DNA of 64,000 bases from Prolixibacteraceae bacterium (GCA_030602265.1 JAUWAB010000001.1:124001-188000), one strand, 5' to 3'; positions 50,410 to 60,191 are shown, counted from the stretch's first letter. Made by a program: numbers and translations. The notes: generated from the sequence alone by a model not told the origin.

Positions 50410-52701
50410 ATGAAAAAACCAGCAACTATCTTACTTCTCCTGATGATTCCTGCATTAATACAAGCGCAGCGGGTCGGTCTTGTTCTTAGCGGCGGAGGCG
50501 CCAGGGGACTGGCCCATATAGGTGTCATAAAAGTTTTGGAAGCCAACAATATACCCATTGATTACATTACAGGGACCTCCATGGGGGCCATTGTTGGGGG
50601 ACTATATGCCGCCGGCTACACCACCGATCAGATGGAAGAACTGTTCAGAAGTGACGAGTTTTATTTCTGGTCAACTGGCAAGATCCAGAAAGATTTCAGG
50701 TATTTTTTCAAACAAAGGGAGGAAAATCCCGCCTGGATTGAACTGAAAATGGAAAGGCGCGACGGCCGTCTCCGGATCCTCCCGCCCACCAACATCGTCC
50801 CACAATGGCAGATGGATTTTGCCTTTATGGAACTGATGGCCGCCACCACGGCCATTTCTCACGGAAATTTCGACAGCCTTTTTGTACCGTTCCGTTGTGT
50901 TGCCACTGAGGTCCATACCAATACACCCATCGTATTAGGCAAAGGAGACGTGGGAGAGGCGATCAGGGCATCGATGACCTTTCCGTTTGTATTCCGGCCG
51001 ATTACCATCGATGGAATGCTGCTATTTGATGGAGGAATTGTCAACAACTTTCCCACCGATGTGATGATGGAAACCTTCAATCCCGATATTTTAATCGGGC
51101 ACAAGGTATCGAGCGACCCGCGTGCTGCCGCTGATGATGATATTATCCGCCAGATAACCAATATGATCCAGCGGCCTACCAATTATGAGATTTCTCCTGA
51201 AACCGGAATTCTGCTCGAAACCAATGTAAATGAGGTAGGCATCCTCGATTTCCACCGGCTGGATTACATAGTCGAAAAGGGTATGCAAACCACCTACCCT
51301 ATGCTCGACAGCATCAAAACCAGAATCCGGCGGAAAGCAGATCCCCTTGAGCTGGCCAGAAGACGGGAAGCCTTTAATGCCAGAAAACCCGCGTTGCTGT
51401 TCCAGAACATTCAGCTAGAGGGCGTTTCTGATCCGCTTCAGCAAAAGTTTATAATAAACTCGATCAAACACAACAAAAATATTGTCACGGTTGATGCTTT
51501 CAAAAAGGAGTACTTTAAGCTGATTGCCGATGAACAGATCAAATCGATCCGGCCCATCGCCATGTTCAATTATGAAACCGGATATTTCGATGTCCATCTG
51601 ATCGTGGAACCTGAAAAACGGGCAGAAATCAACATCGGAGGCAACATTTCCACCAAGCCCATCAACCAGGGATTTTTTAGCCTGGATTACCGATACTTTA
51701 ACAACCGCTCGTATACACTGAGTTCCAATCTCTACTTCGGAAGGTTTTACAGTTCTTTCAAACTGAGTGGCAGGGTAGATTTTCCAAGCCAGTTTCCCAT
51801 TTACCTGAGCTCACATCTCACCTACAACCGCTGGGACTTCTATTCCTCCAGCAATGAACTGTTTTTCGAAGATGTCAGGCCTCCATTTATTATCCAGAAT
51901 GAAACCAATTTCAGGAATGAAATAGGATTTCCGCTGGGATTACATGATAAACTTACCACCGGACTGGCCTGGTCGGGTTCAAGGGATGAATATTACCAGG
52001 CTGACCGCTTTCTGAAATCGGATGATTCGGATTATACCGATTTCAATGCGCTGGTTACCCACGTTGAATATGAGCGGAATTCACAAAACGACAGGCAATA
52101 TGCTACCGAAGGGGTCTACCAGAATGTGTCGTTACGTTATATTGCCGGCCAGGAGAGACATATCCCCGGGACTACAGCTCCTGAAGGACAAAGAACGACC
52201 CGGCACAATAATGCCTATTTACTTTTCAGGGCCGTTTCCGACCGCTACTGGAACCTCAACCGGAGTTTTGCCATGGGTTACAGGGCCGAAACGGTATTCA
52301 GCGATAAAAACTTTTTTACCAACTATACTTCTACTTTATTGGCTGCCCCCGGGTTTTTCCCGACACCGCACAGTAAGGCCATGTACATTGAGAACTTTCA
52401 TGCAAATAATTTTATTGCCGGTGGCTTGAAAGGCATTTACCATATCAATTCATCCCTCCATTTCAGGATGGAAGGTTTTGGATTTGTCCCCATCCGGAAG
52501 CCATTAAGAGGAACCGATAATAAGGTACTGAGGAACAATAAAATTTTTACGGATGTTTACTGGCAGGGCATGGCCGGACTTGTATATGAAACCGGACTGG
52601 GACCGGCCAGCCTGATGGTGAATTATTACGACAAGGAAAATACACAATGGTATCTGACCCTGAATTTTGGATATATACTCTTCAATAAACGAGGCTTCTG
52701 A
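50410..52701 (+). CDS. Patatin-like phospholipase fused to an outer-membrane barrel (BamA/Omp85 type)
   Basis: With ATG 50410 the product is 763 residues. A signal peptide (TILLLLMIPALIQAQ) is followed by a patatin domain with oxyanion loop GGGARG (28-33), nucleophile Ser57 in GTSMG and the catalytic Asp in DGGIVNNFP. A POTRA-like part (IQLEGVSDPLQQ) and a C-terminal barrel rich in aromatic strands follow, ending in Phe. This is the type Vd (PlpD-like) secretion layout, where the lipase is exported or displayed through its own barrel. The substrate is probably a phospholipid. Confidence 0.92.
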   Translation: MKKPATILLLLMIPALIQAQRVGLVLSGGGARGLAHIGVIKVLEANNIPIDYITGTSMGAIVGGLYAAGYTTDQMEELFRSDEFYFWSTGKIQKDFRYFFKQREENPAWIELKMERRDGRLRILPPTNIVPQWQMDFAFMELMAATTAISHGNFDSLFVPFRCVATEVHTNTPIVLGKGDVGEAIRASMTFPFVFRPITIDGMLLFDGGIVNNFPTDVMMETFNPDILIGHKVSSDPRAAADDDIIRQITNMIQRPTNYEISPETGILLETNVNEVGILDFHRLDYIVEKGMQTTYPMLDSIKTRIRRKADPLELARRREAFNARKPALLFQNIQLEGVSDPLQQKFIINSIKHNKNIVTVDAFKKEYFKLIADEQIKSIRPIAMFNYETGYFDVHLIVEPEKRAEINIGGNISTKPINQGFFSLDYRYFNNRSYTLSSNLYFGRFYSSFKLSGRVDFPSQFPIYLSSHLTYNRWDFYSSSNELFFEDVRPPFIIQNETNFRNEIGFPLGLHDKLTTGLAWSGSRDEYYQADRFLKSDDSDYTDFNALVTHVEYERNSQNDRQYATEGVYQNVSLRYIAGQERHIPGTTAPEGQRTTRHNNAYLLFRAVSDRYWNLNRSFAMGYRAETVFSDKNFFTNYTSTLLAAPGFFPTPHSKAMYIENFHANNFIAGGLKGIYHINSSLHFRMEGFGFVPIRKPLRGTDNKVLRNNKIFTDVYWQGMAGLVYETGLGPASLMVNYYDKENTQWYLTLNFGYILFNKRGF

Positions 52702-52790
52702 GGATATCCTGAATCCATATCTGAAGTAAGGAATTCTGCATAAAGAACTCCCTGGATCGAACCGGCTAACCGGGATTTATCAATACAGGA

Positions 52791-54617
52791 TTAGCGTTTG
52801 CGATAACACCTGATCCAGTCAACCTCGAATGAAACGGGTAACTTCGAGGTTGCCACCTCATCAATTACCAGACTGGTAAGATTCAGGTGAACCGCACCGT
52901 TGATTCCGCTAAAATGGGCTTCATGGACAATTATATCATTGATTTTCCAGACCACTTTTCCGGAATTCCATTCAACACGGAAGAGATAGAAATTACCTGC
53001 TTTAAGGTGCTTCAGGTCAATGCCGTCGAAGGTCTGACGGCCACCAGCCATGGAAAGAATACCCATTCTTGACTTGGGCCCCATTTCGATCAGGCTTACC
53101 ATGGGGGAGTTTTGCTCACCCGACAAATAACATGAACTAACGATCTCTTTATTGGGCTGATATAGAATTTTGGCCTCAAATATTCCTCCCTCCTGCCAGA
53201 AACTCCTGCAGGTTGAGAGGGTATCCGATGTATAGGCGTACTCAACCGGGACGAAACCGGCCATAGGCTGCCAGTGCTTCGACCGGAATTTCTCTTTCTT
53301 CACCTGCAGCATAAGCCTGCTGTGGGCAACCGAAGAGTTCTTTCCGCCGGTATAGGCCTGCAGGTCGCCCGGTTGTGAAAAATTATCCCCAAGAAGTTTG
53401 TCTGCCCAAAAGGTATTGGGTGTCCATTTTCCGGTATCCACGTTTTTGTTGTCAAAATCATCCTCAAAAGTAACCTCCCAGTTTTTCAGGAAATCAAAAT
53501 CAGGCTTGTCAACGTACTTAAAGAACAATTCAATCTGCGGATCTTTCTTCAGCTCCAGGTATTTCTGGTGCCTTACATACTCTTCAGACTTCTCCCATTT
53601 CCTGGTATCCTCCAGCCAGGCTTTTTTCTTCAAAAATTCTGGAGATGTAGTAATTTCTAAAAGTTCATTATATCGCTGCAGTGCAAACGAATCGCGGGTA
53701 TCCAGGTAATTCAGGTACAAAGGGGATTTTTCAAACTTGAGAAAGAACCGTATATCCGTGTCTTCAGAAAGACTTTTGAACCGCATGTATTTTTTCCAGG
53801 CTTCAGTCTTTTCAAATTTCTTCTTGTCCTTCAGATATTCTACCCTTTTTATGAATTCCGCTGAAGAAGTTTCCTTTAACAGTTCCTGATAGCGCTCGGG
53901 TACATGGCTGCCCGACATTTCCCGGAAATGCTTCAGCGCTTTACTGTTCTCCATCCTGAAATATCCCTTGATTTCAGTATCCGCCTTCAGCTGCCTGAAT
54001 TCCTTCACGAGGCCTTTTTCTTTCGAAGGCATATTCTTCAGCTCAAGATAACGGTGAAGTTTGGCAGATTCCAGAAACTTCTGATGCCGTTTCAGATTGG
54101 AAGTATCCAAAAGGGAAAGATAATCCCTCAATGCCCTGTTCTTTTTAAGTGAGGCCAATTCTGCAAGATGCCTTTCCTCAGGTGAGCCATTAAATTTCAG
54201 ACTTTCGTTTTCCCTTTTCTCCTGAAGAAAAGCCCCTCCTTCCGCAAAATCTTTCAGGTCATAAAACTCTTTCAGTTTGGCGGACTCCCTAACTTTGACA
54301 AACCGGCTGAGTTCCGGACTGCCCTCAATCCTGAAAAAGTTACGGATGGACTTGTTTTTCTTCAGCGCCTCAAATTCAATGATCTGATTATGCTCATGAC
54401 TGCCCTTGAAAACCTGTCGTTCAATTTCCTTACGGGCAGCTGCCATGGCTCCGGATTTTACCCAACTATCCAACTCACGGAATTCTGTCAGTTTGGATGA
54501 ACTTTCAACTTCAAGAAAAGCTTTATAATTCTTTTCCAGAGTTCTCCTTTGTGCTTCAATCTTCTCAACAGGCTTGATCTTGCCTGTCAGTTGCAGGGTA
54601 AATATTTTGAATGACAT
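52791..54617 (-). CDS. Helical-repeat protein with C-terminal GH16-fold domain lacking catalytic acids
   Basis: A 608-residue protein of unusual build. Residues about 25-375 are charged helical repeats of roughly 70 residues, each built from motifs like SPEFLKKKAWLEDTRKWEKS, YLELKKDPQIELFFKY and SFALQRYNELLE. Residues about 380-608 are a GH16/concanavalin-like lectin domain (TFEDDFDNKNVDTGKWTPN, QEGGIFEAKILY, EVDWIRCYRK). Where GH16 enzymes have ExDxxE, this reads PMVSLIEM, so two of three catalytic acids are missing. There is no signal peptide or membrane segment. Function unknown; a sugar-binding or structural role is possible. Confidence 0.8.
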   Translation of the reverse strand: MSFKIFTLQLTGKIKPVEKIEAQRRTLEKNYKAFLEVESSSKLTEFRELDSWVKSGAMAAARKEIERQVFKGSHEHNQIIEFEALKKNKSIRNFFRIEGSPELSRFVKVRESAKLKEFYDLKDFAEGGAFLQEKRENESLKFNGSPEERHLAELASLKKNRALRDYLSLLDTSNLKRHQKFLESAKLHRYLELKNMPSKEKGLVKEFRQLKADTEIKGYFRMENSKALKHFREMSGSHVPERYQELLKETSSAEFIKRVEYLKDKKKFEKTEAWKKYMRFKSLSEDTDIRFFLKFEKSPLYLNYLDTRDSFALQRYNELLEITTSPEFLKKKAWLEDTRKWEKSEEYVRHQKYLELKKDPQIELFFKYVDKPDFDFLKNWEVTFEDDFDNKNVDTGKWTPNTFWADKLLGDNFSQPGDLQAYTGGKNSSVAHSRLMLQVKKEKFRSKHWQPMAGFVPVEYAYTSDTLSTCRSFWQEGGIFEAKILYQPNKEIVSSCYLSGEQNSPMVSLIEMGPKSRMGILSMAGGRQTFDGIDLKHLKAGNFYLFRVEWNSGKVVWKINDIIVHEAHFSGINGAVHLNLTSLVIDEVATSKLPVSFEVDWIRCYRKR

Positions 54618-54643
54618 TCCGGTACCGAGTTAAGTTTATCTGT

Positions 54644-54651
54644 CAAAAATA
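54644..54651 (-). promoter_or_regulatory. -7 box for the helical-repeat/GH16 gene (TATTTTTG)
   Basis: An exact TAnnTTTG on the minus strand, 27 bp before the start codon. Confidence 0.5.
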
Positions 54652-54879
54652 GCAAAACAATTAATCTCTTTGGTTAAATTGTTCTGTCATTTGTTGAAAT
54701 TTCCATGATTGCAGAAACACAAACCATTTTGGAAATAGGTTTAACATTGCTGACCGGCCAATAAACCTGCAGAAAAACCACGTTTTTTGCCGCACTGGGT
54801 TTAATGTATCACTTTCCGGAGAATATCAGTTTATAAAATAACTAATTTAGGGCGTTCAATAAGGGTAAAAATTACTGAA

Positions 54880-55980
54880 ATGCGACAAACCTTAATCATC
54901 TTCACACTAATATTCAGCACCTTAAACCTGAATGCTTCCATGAACCAAGTCTCACATTCCACATCGGATAAAACCACCCTTGCCCTGGCAAACCCTACTG
55001 CGAGAAACCTTGATATTATGCGGTTTCTGGTAACCAGCGGGGTTTTCGGGATAGACCTCAGCAAAACCACTTTCCTCGGGGTATACCACAAGGGGCAATC
55101 CTATGATTTTTCGCAAAGCCGGGCATTTATCGAAGAGCAGAAACTGGATTGGATAGAACTTCGGGAAATTGACGGGGAGCTCACTGCAGAAAATATCTTC
55201 GGGGAAAACCCATGTACGCCTGACTTTCGTGAAATATTCAATCAGACTTCAGGGATATTTTTCTTTGGTGGTCCAGATATTCAACCGGAGGTTTATGGAG
55301 AAGAGAACCTGTATTCAGATGTTACAGATCCGGTGCGTCATTTGCTGGAGGTTTCGCTGTCATTTCACCTGACCGGTGGAAGCCGGAATCCCGGATTTGC
55401 CGCATTTCTCGAAGAACGTCCCAATTATCTGGTCACCGGCTTTTGTCTGGGTATGCAAACCATGAACGTGGCAGCCGGAGGTACATTATTTCAGGATATT
55501 CCGGCACAGGTTTACGGGAAATTCACGCCAGAGGAGACCGTAGGGATTGATCGTAATAACCTTCACAGGAACTACTGGCAGCTGATTAATCAGGATGAAC
55601 TGCTGATGGGTATCAACCTCCATACCATCCGGTTTACCAGTCATCCCTTCTTCGGAAAAACAGTCAAAGTTTCCAAAAAATCAAAACCGCGGATCTACAG
55701 TAGTCACCACCAGTCGCCGAAAGATATTGGCACGGGATATGAAATTACGGCGCTGTCGACCGACGGCAAAGTGATTGAAGGACTGGCGCACAGCCGTTTC
55801 CCGAATGTTTTTGCCGTTCAGTTCCATCCCGAAGTACCGGCACTCTACGAAGACCGTGAATTATGGAAGTTTGAGCCCAATGATAAACCCCGGACCATGC
55901 ACAGGATCATTGGCAAAAGCGGTGTCCGGTTTCATAAAAAATACTGGGAACATATAACGCGTATAGTCAACAACAAGTAG
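54880..55980 (+). CDS. Class I glutamine amidotransferase-like (C26) protein with signal peptide
   Basis: A 366-residue protein whose core (about 120-340) is a class I glutamine amidotransferase/gamma-glutamyl hydrolase fold. The nucleophile is Cys189 in TGFCLGMQTMN and the His-Glu pair is in AVQFHPEVPA; FFFGGPDIQPEVYG is the PuuD-like oxyanion region. The N-terminus (TLIIFTLIFSTLNLNAS) looks like a signal peptide, so it probably acts in the periplasm, unlike PuuD. It may hydrolyse gamma-glutamyl amides or peptides; no partner genes help. Confidence 0.82.
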   Translation: MRQTLIIFTLIFSTLNLNASMNQVSHSTSDKTTLALANPTARNLDIMRFLVTSGVFGIDLSKTTFLGVYHKGQSYDFSQSRAFIEEQKLDWIELREIDGELTAENIFGENPCTPDFREIFNQTSGIFFFGGPDIQPEVYGEENLYSDVTDPVRHLLEVSLSFHLTGGSRNPGFAAFLEERPNYLVTGFCLGMQTMNVAAGGTLFQDIPAQVYGKFTPEETVGIDRNNLHRNYWQLINQDELLMGINLHTIRFTSHPFFGKTVKVSKKSKPRIYSSHHQSPKDIGTGYEITALSTDGKVIEGLAHSRFPNVFAVQFHPEVPALYEDRELWKFEPNDKPRTMHRIIGKSGVRFHKKYWEHITRIVNNK

Positions 55981-56299
55981 TATCCCTGAATTGCCCTTGT
56001 TCTTTAGCCACACAGCTATTCTTCCGTAGGATATTTCTGCTAATTTACCCTTTTGCCGTATAGTTCAAAACACCTAACTTGGACATAAAAATCAAAGATT
56101 TTGGTTAATAACCAAGATAATATTAAAAGATGACAATGTTATGGAGACATTCTTGTACATGAACGATTGTCTGAAAAATCCTTTGTGTCCTTGCGTCTTT
56201 GTGGCGCAAAAACATTCACACAACATTGTCTGTTCCTCATCTGTTTTAATTCAAACACCCACAACCTTATTTAGTTACTTTAAACCACCCAAATTTTCT
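55981..56299. other. 320-bp gap: palindrome and composite-repeat fragment
   Basis: No gene seen. It contains the palindrome TTGGTTA-A-TAACCAA (56101-56115), an A/T-rich stretch, and a fragment of the composite repeat in minus orientation (ctttgtgtccttgcgtcttt, 56181-56211). Confidence 0.6.
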
Positions 56300-56307
56300 T
56301 AATTTTG
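56300..56307 (+). promoter_or_regulatory. -7 box for prfC (TAATTTTG)
   Basis: An exact TAnnTTTG 23 bp before the ATG. Confidence 0.6.
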
Positions 56308-56330
56308 CGCCCTCAAATCAGAAAAAGCAA

Positions 56331-57905
56331 ATGAATTTTACGGAAGAGTTAAAACGACGCAGGACTTTTGGTATTGTCAGTCATCCGGATGCCGGAAAAA
56401 CCACACTTACAGAGAAACTCCTTCTTTTCGGGGGAGCCATCCGGGTGGCGGGTGCGGTTAAAAGCAACAAAATAAAGAAAGGGGCCACCTCCGACTTCAT
56501 GGAGATTGAACGGCAGCGCGGAATTTCGGTGGCTACGTCGGTGATGGGTTTCGAATACAATGGGTACAAGGTGAACATCCTGGATACCCCTGGTCACCAG
56601 GATTTTCAGGAAGACACTTTCAGGACCCTTACTGCCGTAGACAGCGTAATTATTGTCATCGATGCAGCCAAGGGCGTTGAGCCACAGACAGAGAAACTGA
56701 TGAATGTTTGCCGTATGCGGCACACACCGGTGATCGTTTTTATCAATAAAATGGACCGGCCGGCACACGATACCTTTACGCTGTTAGATGAAGTGGAAAA
56801 ACAGCTGGCGATAAAGGTCAGGCCTCTAAGCTGGCCGATTGGCAGCGGCGACAACTTCAAGGGTGTCTATAACCTGTACGACCGTAACCTGCTGATGTTT
56901 GACCCGGATATCCAGGAAATACAGCCGGCTGTCCGTTTTGCTGATTTGCAGAATCCCGATCTGGACAAAATGCTGGGGAAATCAGCCGATACCTTGCGTG
57001 AGGAGCTCGATCTGGTAGAGGGCGTTTACCCGGAATTTGACCATGAGGAATACCTGGCCGGGCATCTGGCGCCGGTATTTTTTGGTAGTGCACTGTATAA
57101 TTTCGGGGTACAGGAACTATTGGACACCTTTGTCCGGATTGCCCCCTGGCCCCGTCCAAGTTTTACCGAGGAACGTGAAGTTAAACCGGAGGAGCAGTCG
57201 TTTTCCGGATTTGTGTTTAAGATCCACGCGAATATTGACCCTAACCACCGGAGCCGGATCGCCTTTGTGAAGGTCTGTTCAGGCCATTTTAAACGGAACA
57301 ATATATACACGCACGTCAGGCAGAACAAAACCCTGAGGATATCCAGCCCTACCGCCTTTATGGCCGCCCAGAAAGAGACCATCGATGAAGCCTTTCCGGG
57401 CGATATCATCGGGGTGCCCGATACCGGGAATTTTGTGATCGGCGACACTCTGACAGAAGGCGAAATGATCCATTTCAAGGGACTGCCCAGCTTCTCCCCC
57501 GAGCTTTTCAGGTATATTGAAAATGCAGATCCCATGAAATCGAAGCAGTTGGCGAAAGGCGTCGACCAGTTGATGGACGAAGGGGTTGCCCAGTTGTTCA
57601 CCAGCCAGTTCAACGGCCGCAAAATTATCGGGACAGTCGGACAGCTTCAGTTTGAGGTCATCCAGTACAGGCTGGAGCATGAGTACAATGCCAAATGTCG
57701 GTACGAACCATTGTCCATGTACAAGGCATGCTGGATCGAGTGCCCTGATCCAAAGATCCTGACGGAATTCAAGAAAAGGAAATACCAGAAAATGGCGGTC
57801 GACAAGCGCGGCCGGGATGTTTTTATGGCCGACTCGGCCTTTATCCTTCAGATGGCACAGGACGAATTCAAGGAGATAAAATTTCACTTTACATCGGAAT
57901 TCTGA
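56331..57905 (+). CDS. prfC: Peptide chain release factor 3
   Basis: RF3 is the GTPase that recycles RF1/RF2 from the ribosome after termination. The 524-residue protein has the P-loop [14 protein letters not shown], the switch-like [27 protein letters not shown] (G3), FINKMDRP (G4) and the RF3-specific domain with [15 protein letters not shown]. Length matches the family. It is a single gene with its own promoter. Confidence 0.97.
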   Translation: MNFTEELKRRRTFGIVSHPDAGKTTLTEKLLLFGGAIRVAGAVKSNKIKKGATSDFMEIERQRGISVATSVMGFEYNGYKVNILDTPGHQDFQEDTFRTLTAVDSVIIVIDAAKGVEPQTEKLMNVCRMRHTPVIVFINKMDRPAHDTFTLLDEVEKQLAIKVRPLSWPIGSGDNFKGVYNLYDRNLLMFDPDIQEIQPAVRFADLQNPDLDKMLGKSADTLREELDLVEGVYPEFDHEEYLAGHLAPVFFGSALYNFGVQELLDTFVRIAPWPRPSFTEEREVKPEEQSFSGFVFKIHANIDPNHRSRIAFVKVCSGHFKRNNIYTHVRQNKTLRISSPTAFMAAQKETIDEAFPGDIIGVPDTGNFVIGDTLTEGEMIHFKGLPSFSPELFRYIENADPMKSKQLAKGVDQLMDEGVAQLFTSQFNGRKIIGTVGQLQFEVIQYRLEHEYNAKCRYEPLSMYKACWIECPDPKILTEFKKRKYQKMAVDKRGRDVFMADSAFILQMAQDEFKEIKFHFTSEF

Positions 57906-57950
57906 TGTAAATATTCCCTAACTTCATCCTGAATTTTAATATAGGGAATT

Positions 57951-58811
57951 ATGAAATTCAAGGGAAGGCGGCAGAGCAGCAATGTGGAGGATCTGCGCAG
58001 CGGAGGCGGAAGCCGGTCCATAGGATTTAAGGGCGGAATTGTCGGCACATTAGCCATTGCCCTGGTGATTTATCTTTTAGGAGGAAATCCCCTGGAAGTG
58101 CTCAACCTGATGAATGCAGGAGACCAGCAGGTTGGCACGGAAGCTCCGCTTTCGGCAAAGGATATGGAAATGGGCGAATTTGTGTCGGTTGTTCTGGCCG
58201 ATACAGAAGATGTCTGGAATCAGCAATTTGCCAAAATGGGATACCAGTACCGGGAACCCAAACTGGTGCTGTTCCGCTCAGCAGTACAGTCGGCCTGCGG
58301 GTATGCCCAGTCGGCCACGGGACCGTTTTATTGTCCGGGGGATGAAAAAGTCTACCTCGACCTCGACTTTCTGGAGACCCTTCAAGAAAGGCTGGGAGCG
58401 GAAGGTGATTTCGCGGTAGCCTACATCATCGCCCATGAGGTTGGCCACCATGTACAAAAACTTTTAGGAACCATGGAGATCCTCAATGATGCCCGTGCCC
58501 GGCGGGTCAATGAAAAAACATTGAACGAACTGACAGTCAGGCTGGAACTTCAGGCCGACTTCTTAGCAGGAGTTTGGGTACACCATGCCCAGAAGATGTT
58601 CGACATCCTGGAGGCCGGCGATCTGGAAGAAGCCCTGAATGCGGCAAGTGCCGTCGGGGACGACCGGATCCAGATGAAACAACAGGGCTATGTGGTACCC
58701 GACAGCTTTACCCACGGCACCTCAGCACAGCGCAAAAAATGGCTTAAGAAAGGCATCCAGACCGGCGATTATAATCAGGGAAATACTTTTGAACGGTCGG
58801 TGGTTCTGTAA
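57951..58811 (+). CDS. Neutral zinc metallopeptidase (YpfJ family)
   Basis: A 286-residue membrane-anchored putative zinc peptidase (PF04228). The N-terminus is basic with a short Gly/Arg-rich start (KFKGRRQSSNVEDLRSGGG), then one helix (IVGTLAIALVIYLLGG). The active site is IIAHEVGHHVQ with the third ligand downstream in ELQADFLAGVW. The sequence SACGYAQSATGPFYCPGDEKVYLDLDF is characteristic. It follows prfC by 45 bp and may be read through. Substrate unknown. Confidence 0.93.
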   Translation: MKFKGRRQSSNVEDLRSGGGSRSIGFKGGIVGTLAIALVIYLLGGNPLEVLNLMNAGDQQVGTEAPLSAKDMEMGEFVSVVLADTEDVWNQQFAKMGYQYREPKLVLFRSAVQSACGYAQSATGPFYCPGDEKVYLDLDFLETLQERLGAEGDFAVAYIIAHEVGHHVQKLLGTMEILNDARARRVNEKTLNELTVRLELQADFLAGVWVHHAQKMFDILEAGDLEEALNAASAVGDDRIQMKQQGYVVPDSFTHGTSAQRKKWLKKGIQTGDYNQGNTFERSVVL

Positions 58812-58999
58812 CCACCTGAAATTAATATGAACCGGAATGTCTAATCCGGGAATATTAATCTGAATCAGCGTAATTGGCTGTAATCTTGATAAACGAAACA
58901 AATATTCATGCAAAAATTATCGAATTATTCAACAACCAGGCATATGCAGATAAGCCACCTGCACCCCCTTCACTTACCTTGAATACACTGATAGCGGAT

Positions 59000-59024
59000 T
59001 TGTGTTTTCGTGCCTTTGTGGCAG
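59000..59024. repeat. Composite-repeat fragment
   Basis: tgtgttttcgtgcctttgtggcag matches the octamer end of the composite repeat in minus orientation. It lies 60 bp upstream of the UPF0316 start in a 275-bp gap that otherwise shows nothing clear. Confidence 0.6.
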
Positions 59025-59086
59025 CAACATCTTTTTTTATCTTCCCCCAAATTCGTTAATTTGCATCAGATTTAATCATAGGAGTT

Positions 59087-59662
59087 ATGACAACCTTACA
59101 GGAATTTTATAACAGCGGGCTTTTCACCTATGCCGTATTGCCCCTGCTGATTTTTTTCGCAAGAATCATGGACGTGACTATAGGTACCATGCGTATTGTA
59201 ATGGTTGCTAAGGGACAGAAATTCTGGGCACCGATCATGGGATTCTTCGAAGTACTGATTTGGATTATCACCATGAGCAAAGTGGTTCAGAACCTTGACA
59301 ACTGGCTTTGTTACGTTGGATACGCCGGCGGTTTCGCTACAGGCAACTGGGTGGGACTGATGCTTGAGGAAAAACTGGCTATGGGAGTAGTTAAAATCCA
59401 GATCATTACACGAAAGGAAGCTACGCAGCTCATTTCGGCACTGAAGGAAGCCGGTTATGGGATTACCCATCATGATGCACATGGCGCCAATTCTGTGGTC
59501 AGCATTATCCATAGTATTGTCAAACGTACTGATCTGGGAAAAGTTGAGGAGATCATTCGCACCTACAATCCCAAAGCCTTTTACTCCATCGAGGAAATCA
59601 AGTTTGTCAGTCAGGGTGTGTTCCCCATACAACCGGCAAGTCGATGGCGGAAGGGAAAGTGA
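59087..59662 (+). CDS. UPF0316 / DUF2179-family membrane protein
   Basis: A 191-residue inner-membrane protein. Three helices in the first 90 residues include the family motif ARIMDVTIGTMRIVMVAKGQK. The cytosolic C-terminal half (KIQIITRKEATQLISALKEAGYGITHHDAHG) is a DUF2179-type domain like that of the YitT gene at 49207. Function unknown. A TTAATTTG sequence about 30 bp upstream is a near match to the -7 box. The 3' side opens directly into the longest repeat region of the window. Confidence 0.9.
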   Translation: MTTLQEFYNSGLFTYAVLPLLIFFARIMDVTIGTMRIVMVAKGQKFWAPIMGFFEVLIWIITMSKVVQNLDNWLCYVGYAGGFATGNWVGLMLEEKLAMGVVKIQIITRKEATQLISALKEAGYGITHHDAHGANSVVSIIHSIVKRTDLGKVEEIIRTYNPKAFYSIEEIKFVSQGVFPIQPASRWRKGK

Positions 59663-59713
59663 AGAGAAGATTAGAGGATTAGAGTCTTGAAGATTAGAAT
59701 AATAGAGACTAAA

Positions 59714-59888
59714 AGACGGCAGACATCAGACAACAGACCGGAGAGCAGAGGGCAGAGAGCAAGGAGCAAAGAGCAGAGAGCAGAGAGCAGAGAGCAAAGA
59801 GCAGAGAGCAGAGAGCAAGGAGCAAAGAGCAGAGAGCAGAGAGCAGAGAGCAAAGAGCAGAGAGCAGAGAGCAGAGAGCAATATGCAA
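59714..59888. repeat. Twenty-five-unit heptamer array (AGAGCAG family)
   Basis: Twenty-five contiguous 7-nt units, from AGACGGC, AGACATC, AGACAAC, AGACCGG through AGAGCAG/AGAGCAA/GGAGCAA to TATGCAA, with no slip over 175 nt. It begins with the AGACATC family and turns into AGAGCAG in phase. Open frames on both strands (EQRAESR, SALCSLL) are translations of it, not genes. Confidence 0.97.
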
Positions 59889-60005
59889 TGGAGAGAAATA
59901 CCTGTCCTGAGGAGATTGCTCCATAGGAGCAGAATATGGGTAGCAATAAAACGGCACCATTCTCCCTCACCCGATGCCAAAAGAGATAAACTGAGACGGT
60001 TAGCG

Positions 60006-60075
60006 GAGAGCAAAGAGCAAAGAGCAGAGAGCAAAGAGCAGAGGGCAGAGAGCAAAGAGCAGTAAGCAGTAAGTA
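60006..60075. repeat. Second AGAGCA heptamer array, ten units
   Basis: GAGAGCA, AAGAGCA, AAGAGCA, GAGAGCA, AAGAGCA, GAGGGCA, GAGAGCA, AAGAGCA, GTAAGCA, GTAAGTA. It is separated from the first array by 117 bp of other sequence. Confidence 0.95.
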
Positions 60076-60191
60076 TAGGTAGAAGAGTCTGGCGTGGGCT
60101 AAGCTTGTGCTGATTTATGGTCAATACCTTCAGAGACTGGAAAACCGGCAACTGGTAAACTGTAAATTGTGACTGCAATCGTGACCTCTTT

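Noticed and set aside
59671-60178. Several ORFs rich in SALCSLL or EQRAESR heptads, which look like coiled-coil or membrane proteins
   Set aside because: They are translations of the AGAGCAG heptamer arrays. A 7-nt unit gives a 7-residue repeat in every frame on both strands, so the open frame is a by-product.
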